Positions 10,459 through 23,964 of a stretch of 31,436 nt of DNA are shown here, piece by piece. The notes under the pieces were generated by a model. It saw only the letters and a list, made by a program, of their open reading frames with translations. It ran no database searches and was not told where the DNA came from. Origin of the DNA: Saccoglossus kowalevskii. Its lineage: Eukaryota; Hemichordata; Enteropneusta; Harrimaniidae. The stretch covers positions 1,685 to 33,120 of the forward strand of contig NW_003153279.1 of assembly GCF_000003605.2 (NCBI RefSeq), in the 5' to 3' direction. The first letter of the stretch is position 1; every line of letters starts with the position of its first letter. Made by a program: the position numbers and the translations under genes.

Positions 10459-13400
10459 TATATAGTATGACAATATTAAATAAATAAACAAATAATTAAA
10501 ATTATTGTATGCAACACGTAATACATAAATGCGTAATTGAATATCTCGTGTACACTATGTAGATCGTTTCTTATAACTACGACCCAGATGCCTCGTGACA
10601 GTAGACGATTTTAGTTAACCATGAATCAACAACCACCATTGCATGGAACGTAAAGCCGAGATGACGTAATAATACTGACACTCGCGAATTATTTTCCTAT
10701 GTATTCATTTATGTGTCGCCATAAGTATACAGAACGATAAACACTGTGAGAGCATAAACTAAAACCAAAATAAATATATTTTAAGCGCGTTTTTTTTTTA
10801 AAAAAAAATTTAAAATATATTTATTTATCATGTAAACGAATTTCTAACATACTTCAAGTGTCGATGTACTTTTATTTTTCTTACTAAAGAATTTAAAATT
10901 TGTTTAAATTAATTCATAATTTAATGTATATTAATTTTCTATTTGATGAGGGGGCCCACAAAGAGAATTGTTGTACTATATGCTATAACTGATATTTGCT
11001 TGGCCATATTCCATTTATATACGTTGCTACATGTAATTTGGGTGTTGGCGATTTCGTTTCATCGAGTGATATTTGCATGAGACGACGAGTCAATACAACG
11101 ACTTTTCATCACTATGCAATAACATGTATAATCAAATTATTTGGTAAAATTGTATAGCCTAAGAAGAGATATCCTATCGTCTTTCAATCGAAGGATTTCA
11201 CATCGAAATATATTGCTTGTATTATGAAAAGTATCATTCCATCAAACCGTGCAATGCGTTAGATGCCTAAATTTCCACAGAGTCGAAGCACTTGAAATTA
11301 AACAAACGGTTGTATAAAAATAGAAAATATATGACCAATACTCCCGAATTTAATAATGTAAGCCTAGAAAAAATACTGATCAGTAGATATAGAAACTGAA
11401 ACTGTTATACAGTTCTGCATTTCACTAGATACATATACTGAAGTGAATATGCAATATGCGTGAGTGTAAATTAATACAGAGACACATATGCCGTAATAAC
11501 GATAAGCTCTCTGGTTACATTGACTGTTTTTATACATGTGTGTGTGTCACTTTATTGCCTAAAAGGTGAATTTTATCTACGCGATCTATGTAAAAGGAAT
11601 TGTATTTGTAGTTATGATTTAGTGTGACGGATTTATGTTTATTATGAGGCAATACACCGATATTTAATATATAGAAGTTACAGAAAATGCATGCATGTTT
11701 CGACCTTAAATACAATTACGTATAAACCGGATAAGATTCTGTTTATTTTGAAGATTGCTGTCCTTGCTTGGTCACCCAGTGACATTGTACCAACTATTCA
11801 CATGTAATGCTTGGTATTCTTCTACACGCTAATGTACTCGAAAGAAGTTCTCATAAAAACAGACAATTCTCAGGTTACTGACCCCGATAAAACAGGTGTA
11901 TGCAGCTTGCTATTTTCAATAGTATTGCTCAATAATCAACCTTCCAATTACATTATGTTGCAAGCAAACTAGTGTTCTTGTCGTCGGGCGCACATAGAAC
12001 TTCTCCTAGGTAATCCAATATCGCGACGAGACTTGACCCGTCACTGCCTGTGACCTCCGTCTAATCGAAGCCTCACGCTGTCCTCAGAACTACGCTTTAC
12101 TTATGTCTCTCAGTCTGATTGAATCTCAATTACAACTATCGACGTGTTCACTGCCAATTGACTGCGACTAATGTATAATGGCTATGGTTGTTTTCTCAAG
12201 AACGGTCTGGTATATTCCCAAACATTAAGCAATGGGTTGAACATTAATGCCATGAATTTCTGGAATATACTAACCTCTCACATAGAGGAAATATAAAATA
12301 TCAAAACAAAATATGTAACGGTAAATATGGATTTAGGTGTAATTACTATTATAAACACATCCCGAACGTATATATAGCTGATTATATTACTATTATTGCA
12401 GTGTTATATGACTGCAATGCGTGTCAACATTAATCCTCAGTCAGCGTGACCAAATTGTACCACCAAATGATATACATCAATAGTGCGTGTTATTTTCATA
12501 TCATTATTATTATAAATTATTAATCTAGTATGTAATAACGCAATTTTAATGTATAAACTCTCCTTGCAGCGATGCATATAAATACGAACTAAACAAAACA
12601 GTGTTTAATGGTGCAATAAATTGGAATAGATTGCCTGTGATATAATTGGGTTTGTTGTTGTATAGGACCTATTATGTGTCATTGCAAGTTCCCCTTTGCC
12701 CATTACGCAGAACTCTCAAAGAGATTGAATATATTACAACGAATCATCTGTCATTATGAACGATGTAATTACCACGAGTGTATTTATGTAAATACTACAT
12801 AGTGTAAAGGTAAAGTTAGCTGTTACGTAATATGTATTTTATCGTTTATTATATTTGGTTTATGGTATTATTATCACCGACATGAATAGAAAAAAAACTA
12901 GTATCAATGTTGAATTACTGCAGTAACTAGACACATACACTTTGACTAACCTCACACCGTGACACAGTGGTGAGACTGTCGATAAATATTAGTCGTGGCA
13001 TGACAAGTAAATAGTGGCTGTAAGTGTGCCCGAGCTTCTTAAGCCCATCGTACTACGTACGGTTTGTTTCCAGTCTTTACAACAAAGATTCCGCGACAAT
13101 GTGCGGCACACTGCTAGCACTGTGCATTCAACTTTCTCGCCCTCTAACATTACCCCCAGCATGTAACGTGCTAAATGGAGTTTCACAAGCCAACTACACT
13201 CTGTCTGTGTAATGTCATGTCTGTGTTGTGGTAACGTAGAAGATTGCGTTTTGTAATTTCGAAGCATTTAATAATAAAGCCGTGACGCCATACAGATGTA
13301 TAAATTCCATCGTTATAATCCTTCATATCAACACTTTCGTAATTGTAAATGATTTGAGGTGCATTTCGATTGTACTCGGTAATAGTATATATGGCAACTA

Positions 13401-14057
13401 TTTAGACACGTAAACTCAAATCATGTGGCTTGTAAGTATATACAATATTGTGGTGCTGTTAAACATTCAGTTCTAAGATACAAAACAAACAATGTATGAT
13501 TACCAAGAAAACTGTGTTTAATGTGGTGGAAACATAAAGTACATCAAGGCAGGAAAGTATGCGTGCTAGAATTCCTGTCAATCATATTAGACGAGAACTT
13601 TTAATTATAATTGCATCTCGCTTTTCAATGCTCGTATCATTGATGTGACAATCAGGGCCAATTTAATTGAATTTTTCAGGTTCGAACAAATGATCTGGAA
13701 ATGTATTTACTATTTCATTATCGGATAAAATTACTCTATGCACTATTAATGTAATATTTGGCAATATAGGTTATGTTTATGGTAGTACATCACTGTTACA
13801 CAGTCTACTACTTTGATTCATCCCTTTCACTGTATACATATTTTGAACCAATATAATATTTAAACAATAACACCAAACGTGTATGATGTACTCAATCTGA
13901 TCAATTGAGTTGGAATGAGAAATGTAAATAGTCTTCAATTGATTGTAAATAATTAGGGATACTGTTTAAAACATATTTCTAAATCACAAAATGATCAATC
14001 TATCTCAACCATACACAGCCATTTTAAGCATACACTGTCACCGTAACTTTGGAATAA
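10459..14057. other. Intergenic AT-rich sequence, no convincing gene
   Basis: About 3.6 kb of unique DNA. It includes a somewhat GC-richer island at about 11975-12110 that has no open frame of note, a short TG run near 11537-11548, and overlapping opposite-strand frames at 12989-13267 and 13024-13212 with no recognisable domain. Nothing here can be called as a gene. Confidence 0.5.
10768..10826. repeat. 59-bp AT-rich fold-back palindrome
   Basis: A 17-bp arm at 10768-10784 (AAATAAATATATTTTAA) is matched exactly by its reverse complement at 10810-10826. Between them are GCGCG, ten T residues, nine A residues and one T. The T and A runs can pair too, so the whole segment folds into a hairpin of about 26 bp broken by the GCGCG bulge. 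This could be a small fold-back element or a cruciform-prone site. No coding content. Confidence 0.75.
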
Positions 14058-14284
14058 CTCCTTAACTAAACAAGGCAAGCTTAACTATGCAATTCCACCT
14101 TAACCACACGATACAACATTAATCATGTAATGTCATCTTAATCATGTAATGCCACCTTAACCACACGATACCACCTTAACCATGTAATGCCACCTTAACC
14201 ACACTATGCAACCTTAACCATGTAATGCCACCTTAACCACACTATGCAACCCTAACCATACATTAAGACCATAACCATACAACG
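14058..14284 (+). repeat. 19-bp minisatellite with 38-bp alternation
   Basis: About twelve copies of a 19-bp unit. From 14152 onward two versions alternate: CCACCTTAACCACACTATG (or CACGATA) and CCACCTTAACCATGTAATG (or CAACC at the start), which gives a 38-bp second-order period. Clear unit starts are 14095, 14114, 14133, 14152, 14171, 14190, 14209, 14228, 14247 and 14266. Two more diverged units precede them from 14058. Divergence rises towards both ends. Confidence 0.9.
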
Positions 14285-14933
14285 CCATACATCAATTGGA
14301 TTTACAGAAAGAGTATAGTAATCTTATGTGCAGAGTTCTCATTGAATAGAAAATGAGTGACTCTGTGATATTGTGAGTCATTGAACGAGTGAAGTGAATT
14401 GGCGAATAACATCTAAAAATGATCACACAGGTTTGATGAATTTGATATCACATGGAAACGATTTTGAGATTATTATCCTATATATTCGTTTGGCAGCTCG
14501 TTGTCATCATAAGAACATAGAAATCATAAACTATTTGCACGCGTTCAAGTCTCCTTTGGAACGGTTATACCACAATCGATTGTATACCGGAACGCCATTC
14601 TTTGAATACAGTTTACTAACAATTTATCATGATAACTAATTTCGCTGCGTTTTGAGGATATCAAGCGATTTCAGGGAAATATTGATTAACAATTCAGAGA
14701 AAACAAATCCTATGCCAAGTTAATGTTGGAAAAGGTAAAAATCTTCACGAATGTAATAGTGAAATGACTTTTTAACCCTAACGGTAAATAGCATATTTCA
14801 AAGAGTTTTTTTTTCGAATGAGTTTTTTTTTGAAAATTTGGGGGGTGACGTCAAAATGCCCAATTGTGTGCATCGGACAATAAAATCAAAGCGGCCTGAA
14901 TATTGGATAACAGAAATATCTAACGGCATGTGG
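14285..14933. other. Intergenic sequence, no gene seen
   Basis: Unique AT-rich DNA. The plus-strand frame at 14394-14639 has no recognisable domain. A short direct duplication of GAGT plus a T-run lies at about 14803-14838, and a CRE-like TGACGTCA lies at 14846-14853 with no gene beside it. Confidence 0.5.
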
Positions 14934-15235
14934 TCATCGGAGAGATTACATACATGTTACTTGACCCGTGGTTAAGGCGCCCATCTTAGAAATAACATAC
15001 ATTCTATATATTATTTGGGGCATGGAACGACATGATCATCAGAGAGATCACACGAATTATACATGTTACTTGACCCTTGGAAAGACACGTTCATCGGAGA
15101 GATCTCCTTCATTATACTTGTCATTTCGTCCATTCAATGTCGCGCTATTGGAGAGGTCACATACATTATATATGTCATGGAATAATGCGATCGTCAGAGC
15201 TAATCAGTCATCTCAGTTTCAAAGTTTTCAATGAC
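14934..15235 (+). repeat. Degenerate tandem repeat, about 52-bp period
   Basis: Five to six diverged copies begin with TCATCGGAGAGAT or a variant, at about 14934, 14984, 15036, 15091, 15146 and 15191 (spacing 45-55 bases). Shared inner blocks include ACATGTTACTTGACCC at 14952 and 15061, and variants of CATTATA followed by TGTCAT. The plus-strand frame at 14968-15234 begins at a GTG and lies entirely inside the repeat, so it is not taken as a gene. Confidence 0.7.
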
Positions 15236-17397
15236 ATTTATCGTTCAATATAAGCAGCTCTGTTATGGTAAAAAGGTTATTAGTAGCCAACACAATGACA
15301 CACATATTTTATCCAGCTGCAATTTGCTATATTTACTTTAGTATTGACCAAACATACGATTACGCATACAATTTCACCTTCCTATAATCGAACGTTAAAA
15401 TACTGTTAAAAATTAATACAGCTCAGTAACGGCACACACGTCATCAGCCACTCTCACATCGTTTTTATAGATATGACAGCTCAGTAACGACACACATGTT
15501 ATCAGTCACCAACACATCGTTTTTTATAGATATGACAGCTCAGTAACGGCACACATGTCACCAGCAACCAACGCATCGTTTTTATAGATATGACAGCTCA
15601 GTAACGGCACGCATGTCATCAGCAACCAGCGCATCGTTTTTATAGATATGACAGCTCAGTAACGGCACACATGTCATCAGCCACCCTCACGTCGTTTTTA
15701 TAGATATGACAGCTCAGTAACGGCACACATGTCATCAGCCACCCTCACATCGTTTTTATAGATATGACAGGTCAGTAACGGCACACATGTCATCAGCCAC
15801 CATCATATCGTTGTTATAGATATGACAGCTATGTAACGGCACACATGTCATCAGCCACCCTCACGTCGTTTTTATATATATATGACAGCTCTGTAACGGC
15901 ACACATGTCATCAGCCACCCTCACGTCGTTTTTATAGATATGACAGCTCAGTAACGGCACACATGTCACCAGCAACCAACGCATCGTTTTTATAGATATG
16001 ACAGCTCAGTAATGGCACGCATGTCATCAGCAACCAGCGCATCGTTTTTTTTATAGATATGACAGCTCATAACGGCACACATGTCATCAGCCACCCTCAC
16101 ATCGTTTTTATAGATATGACAGCTCAGTAACGGCACACATGTCATCAGCCACTCTCACATCGTTTTTATAGATATGACAGCTCAGTAACGGCACACATGT
16201 CATCAGCCACAATCATATCGTTGTTATAGATATGACAGCTCAGTAACGGCACACATGTCATCAGCCACCCTCACATCGTTTTTATATATATGACAGCTCT
16301 GTAACGGCACACATGTCACCAGCAACAAACGCATCGTTTATATAGATATGACAGCTCAGTAACGGCACACATGTCATCAGCCACCTTCACATCGTTTTTA
16401 TAGATATGACAGCTCAGTAACGGCACGCATGTCATCAACAACCAGCGCATCGTTTTAATAGATATGACAGCTCAGTAACGGCACACATGTCACCAGCAAC
16501 AAACGCATCGTTTTTATAGATATGACAGCTCAGTAACGGCACGCATGTCATCAACAACCAGCGCATCGTTTTAATAGATATGACAGCTCAGTAACGGCAC
16601 ACATGTCACCAGCAACAAACGCATCGTTTTTATAGATATGACAGCTCAGTAACGGCACACATGTCACCAGCAACCAACTCATCGTTTTTATAGATATGAC
16701 AGCTCAGTAACGGCACACATGTCATCAGCCACCTTCACATCGTTTTAATAGATATGACAGCTCAGTAACGGCGCACATGTCAACAGCCACCCTCACATCG
16801 TTTTTATAGTATGGCAGCTCAGTAACGGCACACATGTCATCAGCCACCATCATATCGTTGTTATAGATATGACAGCTCAGTAACGGCACACATGTCACCA
16901 GCAACCAACGCATCGTTTTTATAGACATGACAGCTCAGTAACGGCACAACATGTCATCAGCCACCTTCACATCGTTTTTATAGATATGACAGCGCAGTAA
17001 CGGCGCACATGTCAACAGCCACCCTCACATCGTTTTTATAGTATGGCAGCTCAGTAACGGCACACATGTCACCAGCCACCATCATATCGTTGTTATAGAT
17101 ACGACAGCTCAGTAACGGCACACATGTCACCAGCAACCAACGCATTGTTTTTTTATAGATATGACAGCTCAGTAACGGCACACATGTCACCAGCAACCAA
17201 CGCATTGTTTTTTTATAGATATGACTGCTCAGTAACGGCATACATGTTATCAGCCACTAACACATCGTTTTTATAGATATGACAGCTCAGTAACGGCACA
17301 CATGTCACCAGCAACCAACGCATTGTTTTTTTATAGATATGGCAGCTTAGTAACGGCACACATGTCATAAACCACCTTCACATCGTTTTTATAGATG

Positions 17398-17447
17398 NNN
17401 NNNNNNNNNNNNNNNNNNNNNNNNNNNNNNNNNNNNNNNNNNNNNNN
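17398..17447. other. Assembly gap, 50 N
   Basis: A run of exactly 50 N interrupts the 58-bp array in the middle of a monomer. The round length suggests a placeholder of unknown true size. Sequence right after the gap (17448-17460) is a monomer missing four bases compared with its counterpart at 19305-19317. Blocks on the two sides are similar (16911-17165 versus 17460-17715), so the contig edges may overlap or be alternative haplotypes. Confidence 0.95.
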
Positions 17448-17453
17448 TCATCA

Positions 17454-19310
17454 CCTTCACATCGTTTTTATAGACATGACAGCTCAGTAACGGCACAACA
17501 TGTCATCAGCCACCTTCACATCGTTTTTATAGATATGACAGCGCAGTAACGGCGCACATGTCAACAGCCACCCTCACATCGTTTTTATAGTATGGCAGCT
17601 CAGTAACGGCACACATGTCATCAGCCACCATCATATCGTTGTTATAGATACGACAGCTCAGTAACGGCACACATGTCACCAGCAACCAACGCATTGTTTT
17701 TTTTATAGATATGACAGCTCAGTAACGGCACACAATTATCAGCCACCAACACATCGTTTTTATAGATATGACAGCTCAGTAACGGAAACATGTTAAAAGC
17801 AACCAACACATCGTTTTTTATAGATATGACAGCTCAGTAACGGCACACATGTCATCAGCCACCTTCACGTCGTATTTATAGATATGACAGCTCAGTAACG
17901 GCACACATGTCACCAGCAACCAATGCATCGTTTTTGTATAGATATGACAGCTCAGTAAGGGCATACATGTTATCAGCCACTAACACATCGTTTTTATAGA
18001 TATGGCAGCTTAGTAACAGCACACATATTCATCAGCCACCCTCACATCGTTTTCATAGATATGACAGCTCGGTAACGGCAAACATGTCATCAGCCCCAAC
18101 ACATCGTTTTTTATAGATATGACAGCTCAGTAACAGCACACATGTCATAAACCACCTTCACATCGTTTTTATAGATATGACAGCTCAATAACGGGACACA
18201 TGTCAACAGCCACTCTCACATCGTTTTTATAGTATGGCAGCCCAGTAACGGCACACATGTCATTAGCCACCATCACATCGTTGTTATAGATATGACTGCT
18301 CAGTAACGGCACACATGTCACCAGCAACCAACGCATCGTTTTTATTGATATGACAGCTCAGTAACGGCACACATGCTATCAGCCACCAATACATCGTTTT
18401 TATAGATATGGCAGCTTAGTAACGGCACACATGTCATCAGCCACCCTCACATCGTTTTTATAGATATGGCAGCTCGGTAACGGCAAACATGTCATCAGCC
18501 ACCAACACATCGTTTTTATAGATATGACAGCTCAGTAACGACACACATGTCATAAGCCACCCTCACGTCGTTTTAAAGATATGACAGCTCAGTAACGGCA
18601 CACATGTAATCAGTCACCAACACATCGTTTTTATAGATATGACAGCTCAGTAACGGCACACATGTTATCAGTCACCAACACATCGTTTTTATTGATATGA
18701 CAGCTCAGTAACGGCACACATGTCACCAGCAACCAACGCATCGGTTTTAAAGATATGACAGCTCAGTAACGGCGCACATGTTATCAGCCACCAACACATC
18801 GTTTTTATTGATATGGCAGCTTAGTAACGGCCCACATGTCATCAGCCACCCTCACATCGTTTTTATAGATATGGCAGCTCGGTAATGGCAAACATGTCAT
18901 CAGCCACCAACACATCGTTTTTGTAGATATAACAGCTCAGTAACGACACACATGTCATCAGCCACCCTCACATCGTTTTTATAGATATGACAGCTCAGTA
19001 ACGACACACATGTCATAAGCCACCCTCACGTCGTTTGTATAGATATGACAGATCAGTAACGGCACACATGTCATCAGCTACCCTCACATCGTTTTTATAG
19101 ATATGACAGCTCAGTAACGGCACATATGTTATCAGTCAGCAACACATCGTTTTTATAGTATGGCAGCTCAGTAACGGCACATATGTCATCAGCCACCATC
19201 ACATCGTTTTAATAGATATGACAGCTCAGTAACGTTACACATGTCAAAAGCAACCAACGCATCGTTTTTTAGATATAACAGCTCAGTAACGGCACACATG
19301 TCATCAGCCA
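17454..19310 (+). repeat. 1857-bp satellite block, copy 1
   Basis: A 32-monomer block that begins beside the assembly gap and is followed at once by a second copy at offset 1857. Anchors: TAGACATGAC at 17471 and 19328; ACATGCTATC at 18371 and 20228. By eye I found only three substitutions against copy 2, at 18135 (A for G), 18188 (A for G) and 19052 (A for C). In each case copy 1 carries the base that departs from the monomer norm. Confidence 0.85.
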
Positions 19311-21148
19311 CCTTCACATCGTTTTTATAGACATGACAGCTCAGTAACGGCACAACATGTCATCAGCCACCTTCACATCGTTTTTATAGATATGACAGCG
19401 CAGTAACGGCGCACATGTCAACAGCCACCCTCACATCGTTTTTATAGTATGGCAGCTCAGTAACGGCACACATGTCATCAGCCACCATCATATCGTTGTT
19501 ATAGATACGACAGCTCAGTAACGGCACACATGTCACCAGCAACCAACGCATTGTTTTTTTTATAGATATGACAGCTCAGTAACGGCACACAATTATCAGC
19601 CACCAACACATCGTTTTTATAGATATGACAGCTCAGTAACGGAAACATGTTAAAAGCAACCAACACATCGTTTTTTATAGATATGACAGCTCAGTAACGG
19701 CACACATGTCATCAGCCACCTTCACGTCGTATTTATAGATATGACAGCTCAGTAACGGCACACATGTCACCAGCAACCAATGCATCGTTTTTGTATAGAT
19801 ATGACAGCTCAGTAAGGGCATACATGTTATCAGCCACTAACACATCGTTTTTATAGATATGGCAGCTTAGTAACAGCACACATATTCATCAGCCACCCTC
19901 ACATCGTTTTCATAGATATGACAGCTCGGTAACGGCAAACATGTCATCAGCCCCAACACATCGTTTTTTATAGATATGACAGCTCAGTAACGGCACACAT
20001 GTCATAAACCACCTTCACATCGTTTTTATAGATATGACAGCTCAGTAACGGGACACATGTCAACAGCCACTCTCACATCGTTTTTATAGTATGGCAGCCC
20101 AGTAACGGCACACATGTCATTAGCCACCATCACATCGTTGTTATAGATATGACTGCTCAGTAACGGCACACATGTCACCAGCAACCAACGCATCGTTTTT
20201 ATTGATATGACAGCTCAGTAACGGCACACATGCTATCAGCCACCAATACATCGTTTTTATAGATATGGCAGCTTAGTAACGGCACACATGTCATCAGCCA
20301 CCCTCACATCGTTTTTATAGATATGGCAGCTCGGTAACGGCAAACATGTCATCAGCCACCAACACATCGTTTTTATAGATATGACAGCTCAGTAACGACA
20401 CACATGTCATAAGCCACCCTCACGTCGTTTTAAAGATATGACAGCTCAGTAACGGCACACATGTAATCAGTCACCAACACATCGTTTTTATAGATATGAC
20501 AGCTCAGTAACGGCACACATGTTATCAGTCACCAACACATCGTTTTTATTGATATGACAGCTCAGTAACGGCACACATGTCACCAGCAACCAACGCATCG
20601 GTTTTAAAGATATGACAGCTCAGTAACGGCGCACATGTTATCAGCCACCAACACATCGTTTTTATTGATATGGCAGCTTAGTAACGGCCCACATGTCATC
20701 AGCCACCCTCACATCGTTTTTATAGATATGGCAGCTCGGTAATGGCAAACATGTCATCAGCCACCAACACATCGTTTTTGTAGATATAACAGCTCAGTAA
20801 CGACACACATGTCATCAGCCACCCTCACATCGTTTTTATAGATATGACAGCTCAGTAACGACACACATGTCATAAGCCACCCTCACGTCGTTTGTATAGA
20901 TATGACAGCTCAGTAACGGCACACATGTCATCAGCTACCCTCACATCGTTTTTATAGATATGACAGCTCAGTAACGGCACATATGTTATCAGTCAGCAAC
21001 ACATCGTTTTTATAGTATGGCAGCTCAGTAACGGCACATATGTCATCAGCCACCATCACATCGTTTTAATAGATATGACAGCTCAGTAACGTTACACATG
21101 TCAAAAGCAACCAACGCATCGTTTTTTAGATATAACAGCTCAGTAACG
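19311..21148 (+). repeat. 1857-bp satellite block, copy 2
   Basis: Matches 17454-19291 at offset 1857 and then diverges abruptly at 21149, where CGCCAC replaces CGGCAC and a different monomer class follows. The part 19955-20842 is present a third time at 29493-30380 (offset 9538). At two positions where copies 1 and 2 differ (19992 and 20045) the third copy agrees with this one. Confidence 0.85.
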
Positions 21149-21349
21149 CCACACATGTTATCAGCCACCAACACATCGTTTTTATAGATATGGCAGCTTA
21201 GTAACGGCACACATGTCACCAGCCACCCTCACATCGTTTTTATAGATATGTAGCTCGGTAACGGTAAACATGTCATTAGCTACCAACACATCGTTTTTAT
21301 AGATATAACAGCTCAGTAACGGCACACATGTCATCAGCCACCCTCACAT

Positions 21350-22499
21350 CGTTTTTATAGATATGGCAGCTCAGTAACGGCACACATGTTACCAGTCACC
21401 AACACATCGTTTTTATAGATATGACAGCTCAGTAACGACACACATGTCATCAGCCACCCTCACGTCGTTTTTATAGATATGACAGCTCAGTAACGGCACA
21501 CATGTCATCAGCCACACTCACATCGTTTTTATAGATATGGCAGCTCAGTAACGGAAAACATGTCATCAGTCACCAACACATCGTTTTTGTAGATATAACA
21601 GCTCAGTAACGGCACACATGTTATCAGCCACCCTCACATCGTTTTTATAGATATGACAGCTCAGTAACGACACACATGTCATCAGCGACCCTCATATCGT
21701 TTTTATAGATATGACAGCTCAGTAACGGCACACATGTCATCAGCCACACTCACATCGTTTTTATAGATATGACAGCTCAGTAACGACACACATGCCATAA
21801 GCCACCCTCACATCGTTTTTGTAGATATAACAGCTCAGTAACGGCACACATGTCATCAGCCACACTCACATTGTTTTTATAGATATGACAGCTCAGTAAC
21901 GGCACACATGTCATCAGCCACACTCACATCGTTTTTATAGATATGACAGCTCAGTAACGACACACATGTCATAAGCCACCCTCACGTCGTTTTTATAGAT
22001 ATGACAGCTCAGTAACGGCACATATGTTATCAGTCACCAACACATCGTTTTTATAGTATGGCAGCTCAGTAACGGCACACATGTTATCAGTCACCAACAC
22101 ATCGATTTTATTGATATGACAGCTCAGTAACGGCACACATGTCATCAGCCACCCTCACATCGTTTATATAGATATGACAGCTCAGTAACGACACACATGT
22201 CATAAGCCACCCTCACGTCGTTTTTATAGATATGACAGCTCAGTAACGGCACATATGTTATCTGTCACCAACACATCGTTTTTATAGTATGGCAGCTCAG
22301 TAACGGCACACATGTTATCAGTCACCAACACATCGTTTTTATTGATATGACAGCTCAGTAACGGCACACATGTCATCAGCCACCATCACATCGTTTTTAT
22401 AGATATGACAGCTAAGTAACGGCACATATGTTATCAGTCACCAACACATCGTTTTTATAGTATGGCAGCTCAGTAACGGCACATATGTTATCAGCCACC
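21350..22499 (+). repeat. Satellite block repeated at 28343-29492
   Basis: Offset 6993. Anchors: GGAAAACATG at 21553 and 28546; CATGCCATAA at 21791 and 28784; CGATTTTATTG at 22103 and 29096. The match ends abruptly at 22499/29492. Confidence 0.8.
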
Positions 22500-22864
22500 A
22501 TCACATCGTTTTTATAGATATGACAGCTAAGTAACGGCACATATGTTATCAGTCACCAACACATCGTTTTTATAGTATGGCAGCTCAGTAACGGCACACA
22601 TGTTATCAGTCACCAACACATCGTTTTTATTGATATGACAGCTCAGTAACGGCACACATGTCATCAGCCACCATCACATCGTTTTTATAGATATGACAGC
22701 TCAGTAACGGCACACATGTTACCAGTCACCAACACATCGTTTTTATAGATATGACAGCTCAGTAACGGCACACATGTTATCAGTCACCAACACTTCGTTT
22801 TTATAGATATGACAGCTCAGTAACGGCAAACATGTCATCAGCCACCAACACTTCGTTTTTATAG

Positions 22865-23815
22865 ATATAACAGCTCAGTAACGGCACATATGTTATCAGT
22901 CACCAACACATCGTTTTTATAGATATGACAGCTCAGTAACTGCAAACATGTCATCAGCCACCAACACATCGTTTTTGTAGATATAACAGCTCAGTAACGA
23001 CACACATGTCATCAGCCACCCTCACATCGTTTTTATAGATATGACAGCTCAGTAACGCCACACATGTCATCAGCCACCCTCACATCGTTTTTATAGATAT
23101 GACAGCTCAGTAACGGCACACATGTCATCAGCCACACTCACATCGTTTTTATAGATATGACAGCTCAGTAACGACACACATGTCATAAGCCACCCTCACA
23201 TCGTTTTTGTAGATATAACAGCTCAGTAACGGCACACATGTCATCAGCCACACTCACATCGTTTTTATAGATATGACAGCTCAGTAACGGCACTCATGTC
23301 ATCAGCCACACTAACATCGTTTTTATAGATATGACAGCTCAGTAACGACACACATGTCATAAGCCACCCTCACGTTGTTTTTATAGATATGACAGCTCAG
23401 TAACGGCACATATGTTATCAGTCACCAACACATCGTTTTTATAGTATGGCAGCTCAGTAACGGCACACATGATATCAGTCACCAACACATCGTTTTTATT
23501 GATATGACAGCTCAGTAACGGCACACATGTCATCATCCACCCTCACATCGTTTTTATAGATATGACAGCTCAGTAACGACACACATGTCATAAGCCACCC
23601 TCACGTCGTTTTTATAGATATGACAGCTCAGTAACGGCACATATGTTATCAGTCACCAACACATCGTTTTTATAGTATGGCAGCTCAGTAACGGCACACA
23701 TGTTATCAGTCACCAACACATCGTTTTTATTGATATGACAGCTCAGTAACGGCACACATGTCATCAGCCACCCTCACATCGTTTTTATAGATATGACAGC
23801 TCAGTAACGGCACAT
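22865..23815 (+). repeat. Satellite block repeated at 27084-28033
   Basis: Offset 4219 at the left (CGCCACAC at 23056 and 27275) and 4218 further right (CGTTG at 23373 and 27591; CATCATCC at 23531 and 27749), so one base was gained or lost between them. The central part is also found near 30300-30850 (offset 7341). Confidence 0.75.
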
Positions 23816-23964
23816 ATGTCATCAGCCACCCTCACATCGTTTTTATAGATATGACAGCTCAGTAACGGCACATATGTTATCAGTCACCAACACATCGTTT
23901 TTATAGTATGGCAGCTCAGTAACGGCACACATGTTATCAGTCACACAACACATCGTTTTTATAG

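Noticed and set aside
11975-12110. GC-richer patch with a B-box-like GGCTTCGATTAGAC on the minus strand.
   Set aside because: The A box is unconvincing and no tRNA cloverleaf can be formed, so I do not call a tRNA or SINE.
12989-13267. Overlapping opposite-strand frames of 92 and 62 codons.
   Set aside because: No domain, no conserved motif and no surrounding exon signals that I could support.
8070-14853. CRE-like TGACGTCA sites at 8070-8077 and 14846-14853.
   Set aside because: There is no gene or promoter beside them, and two eight-base matches in this length are not strong evidence of regulation.
16725-17241. Minus-strand repeat proteins (67 and 87 codons).
   Set aside because: They arise from 58-bp monomers, whose length is not divisible by three, so frames shift every copy and soon close. 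No domain or start context supports them.
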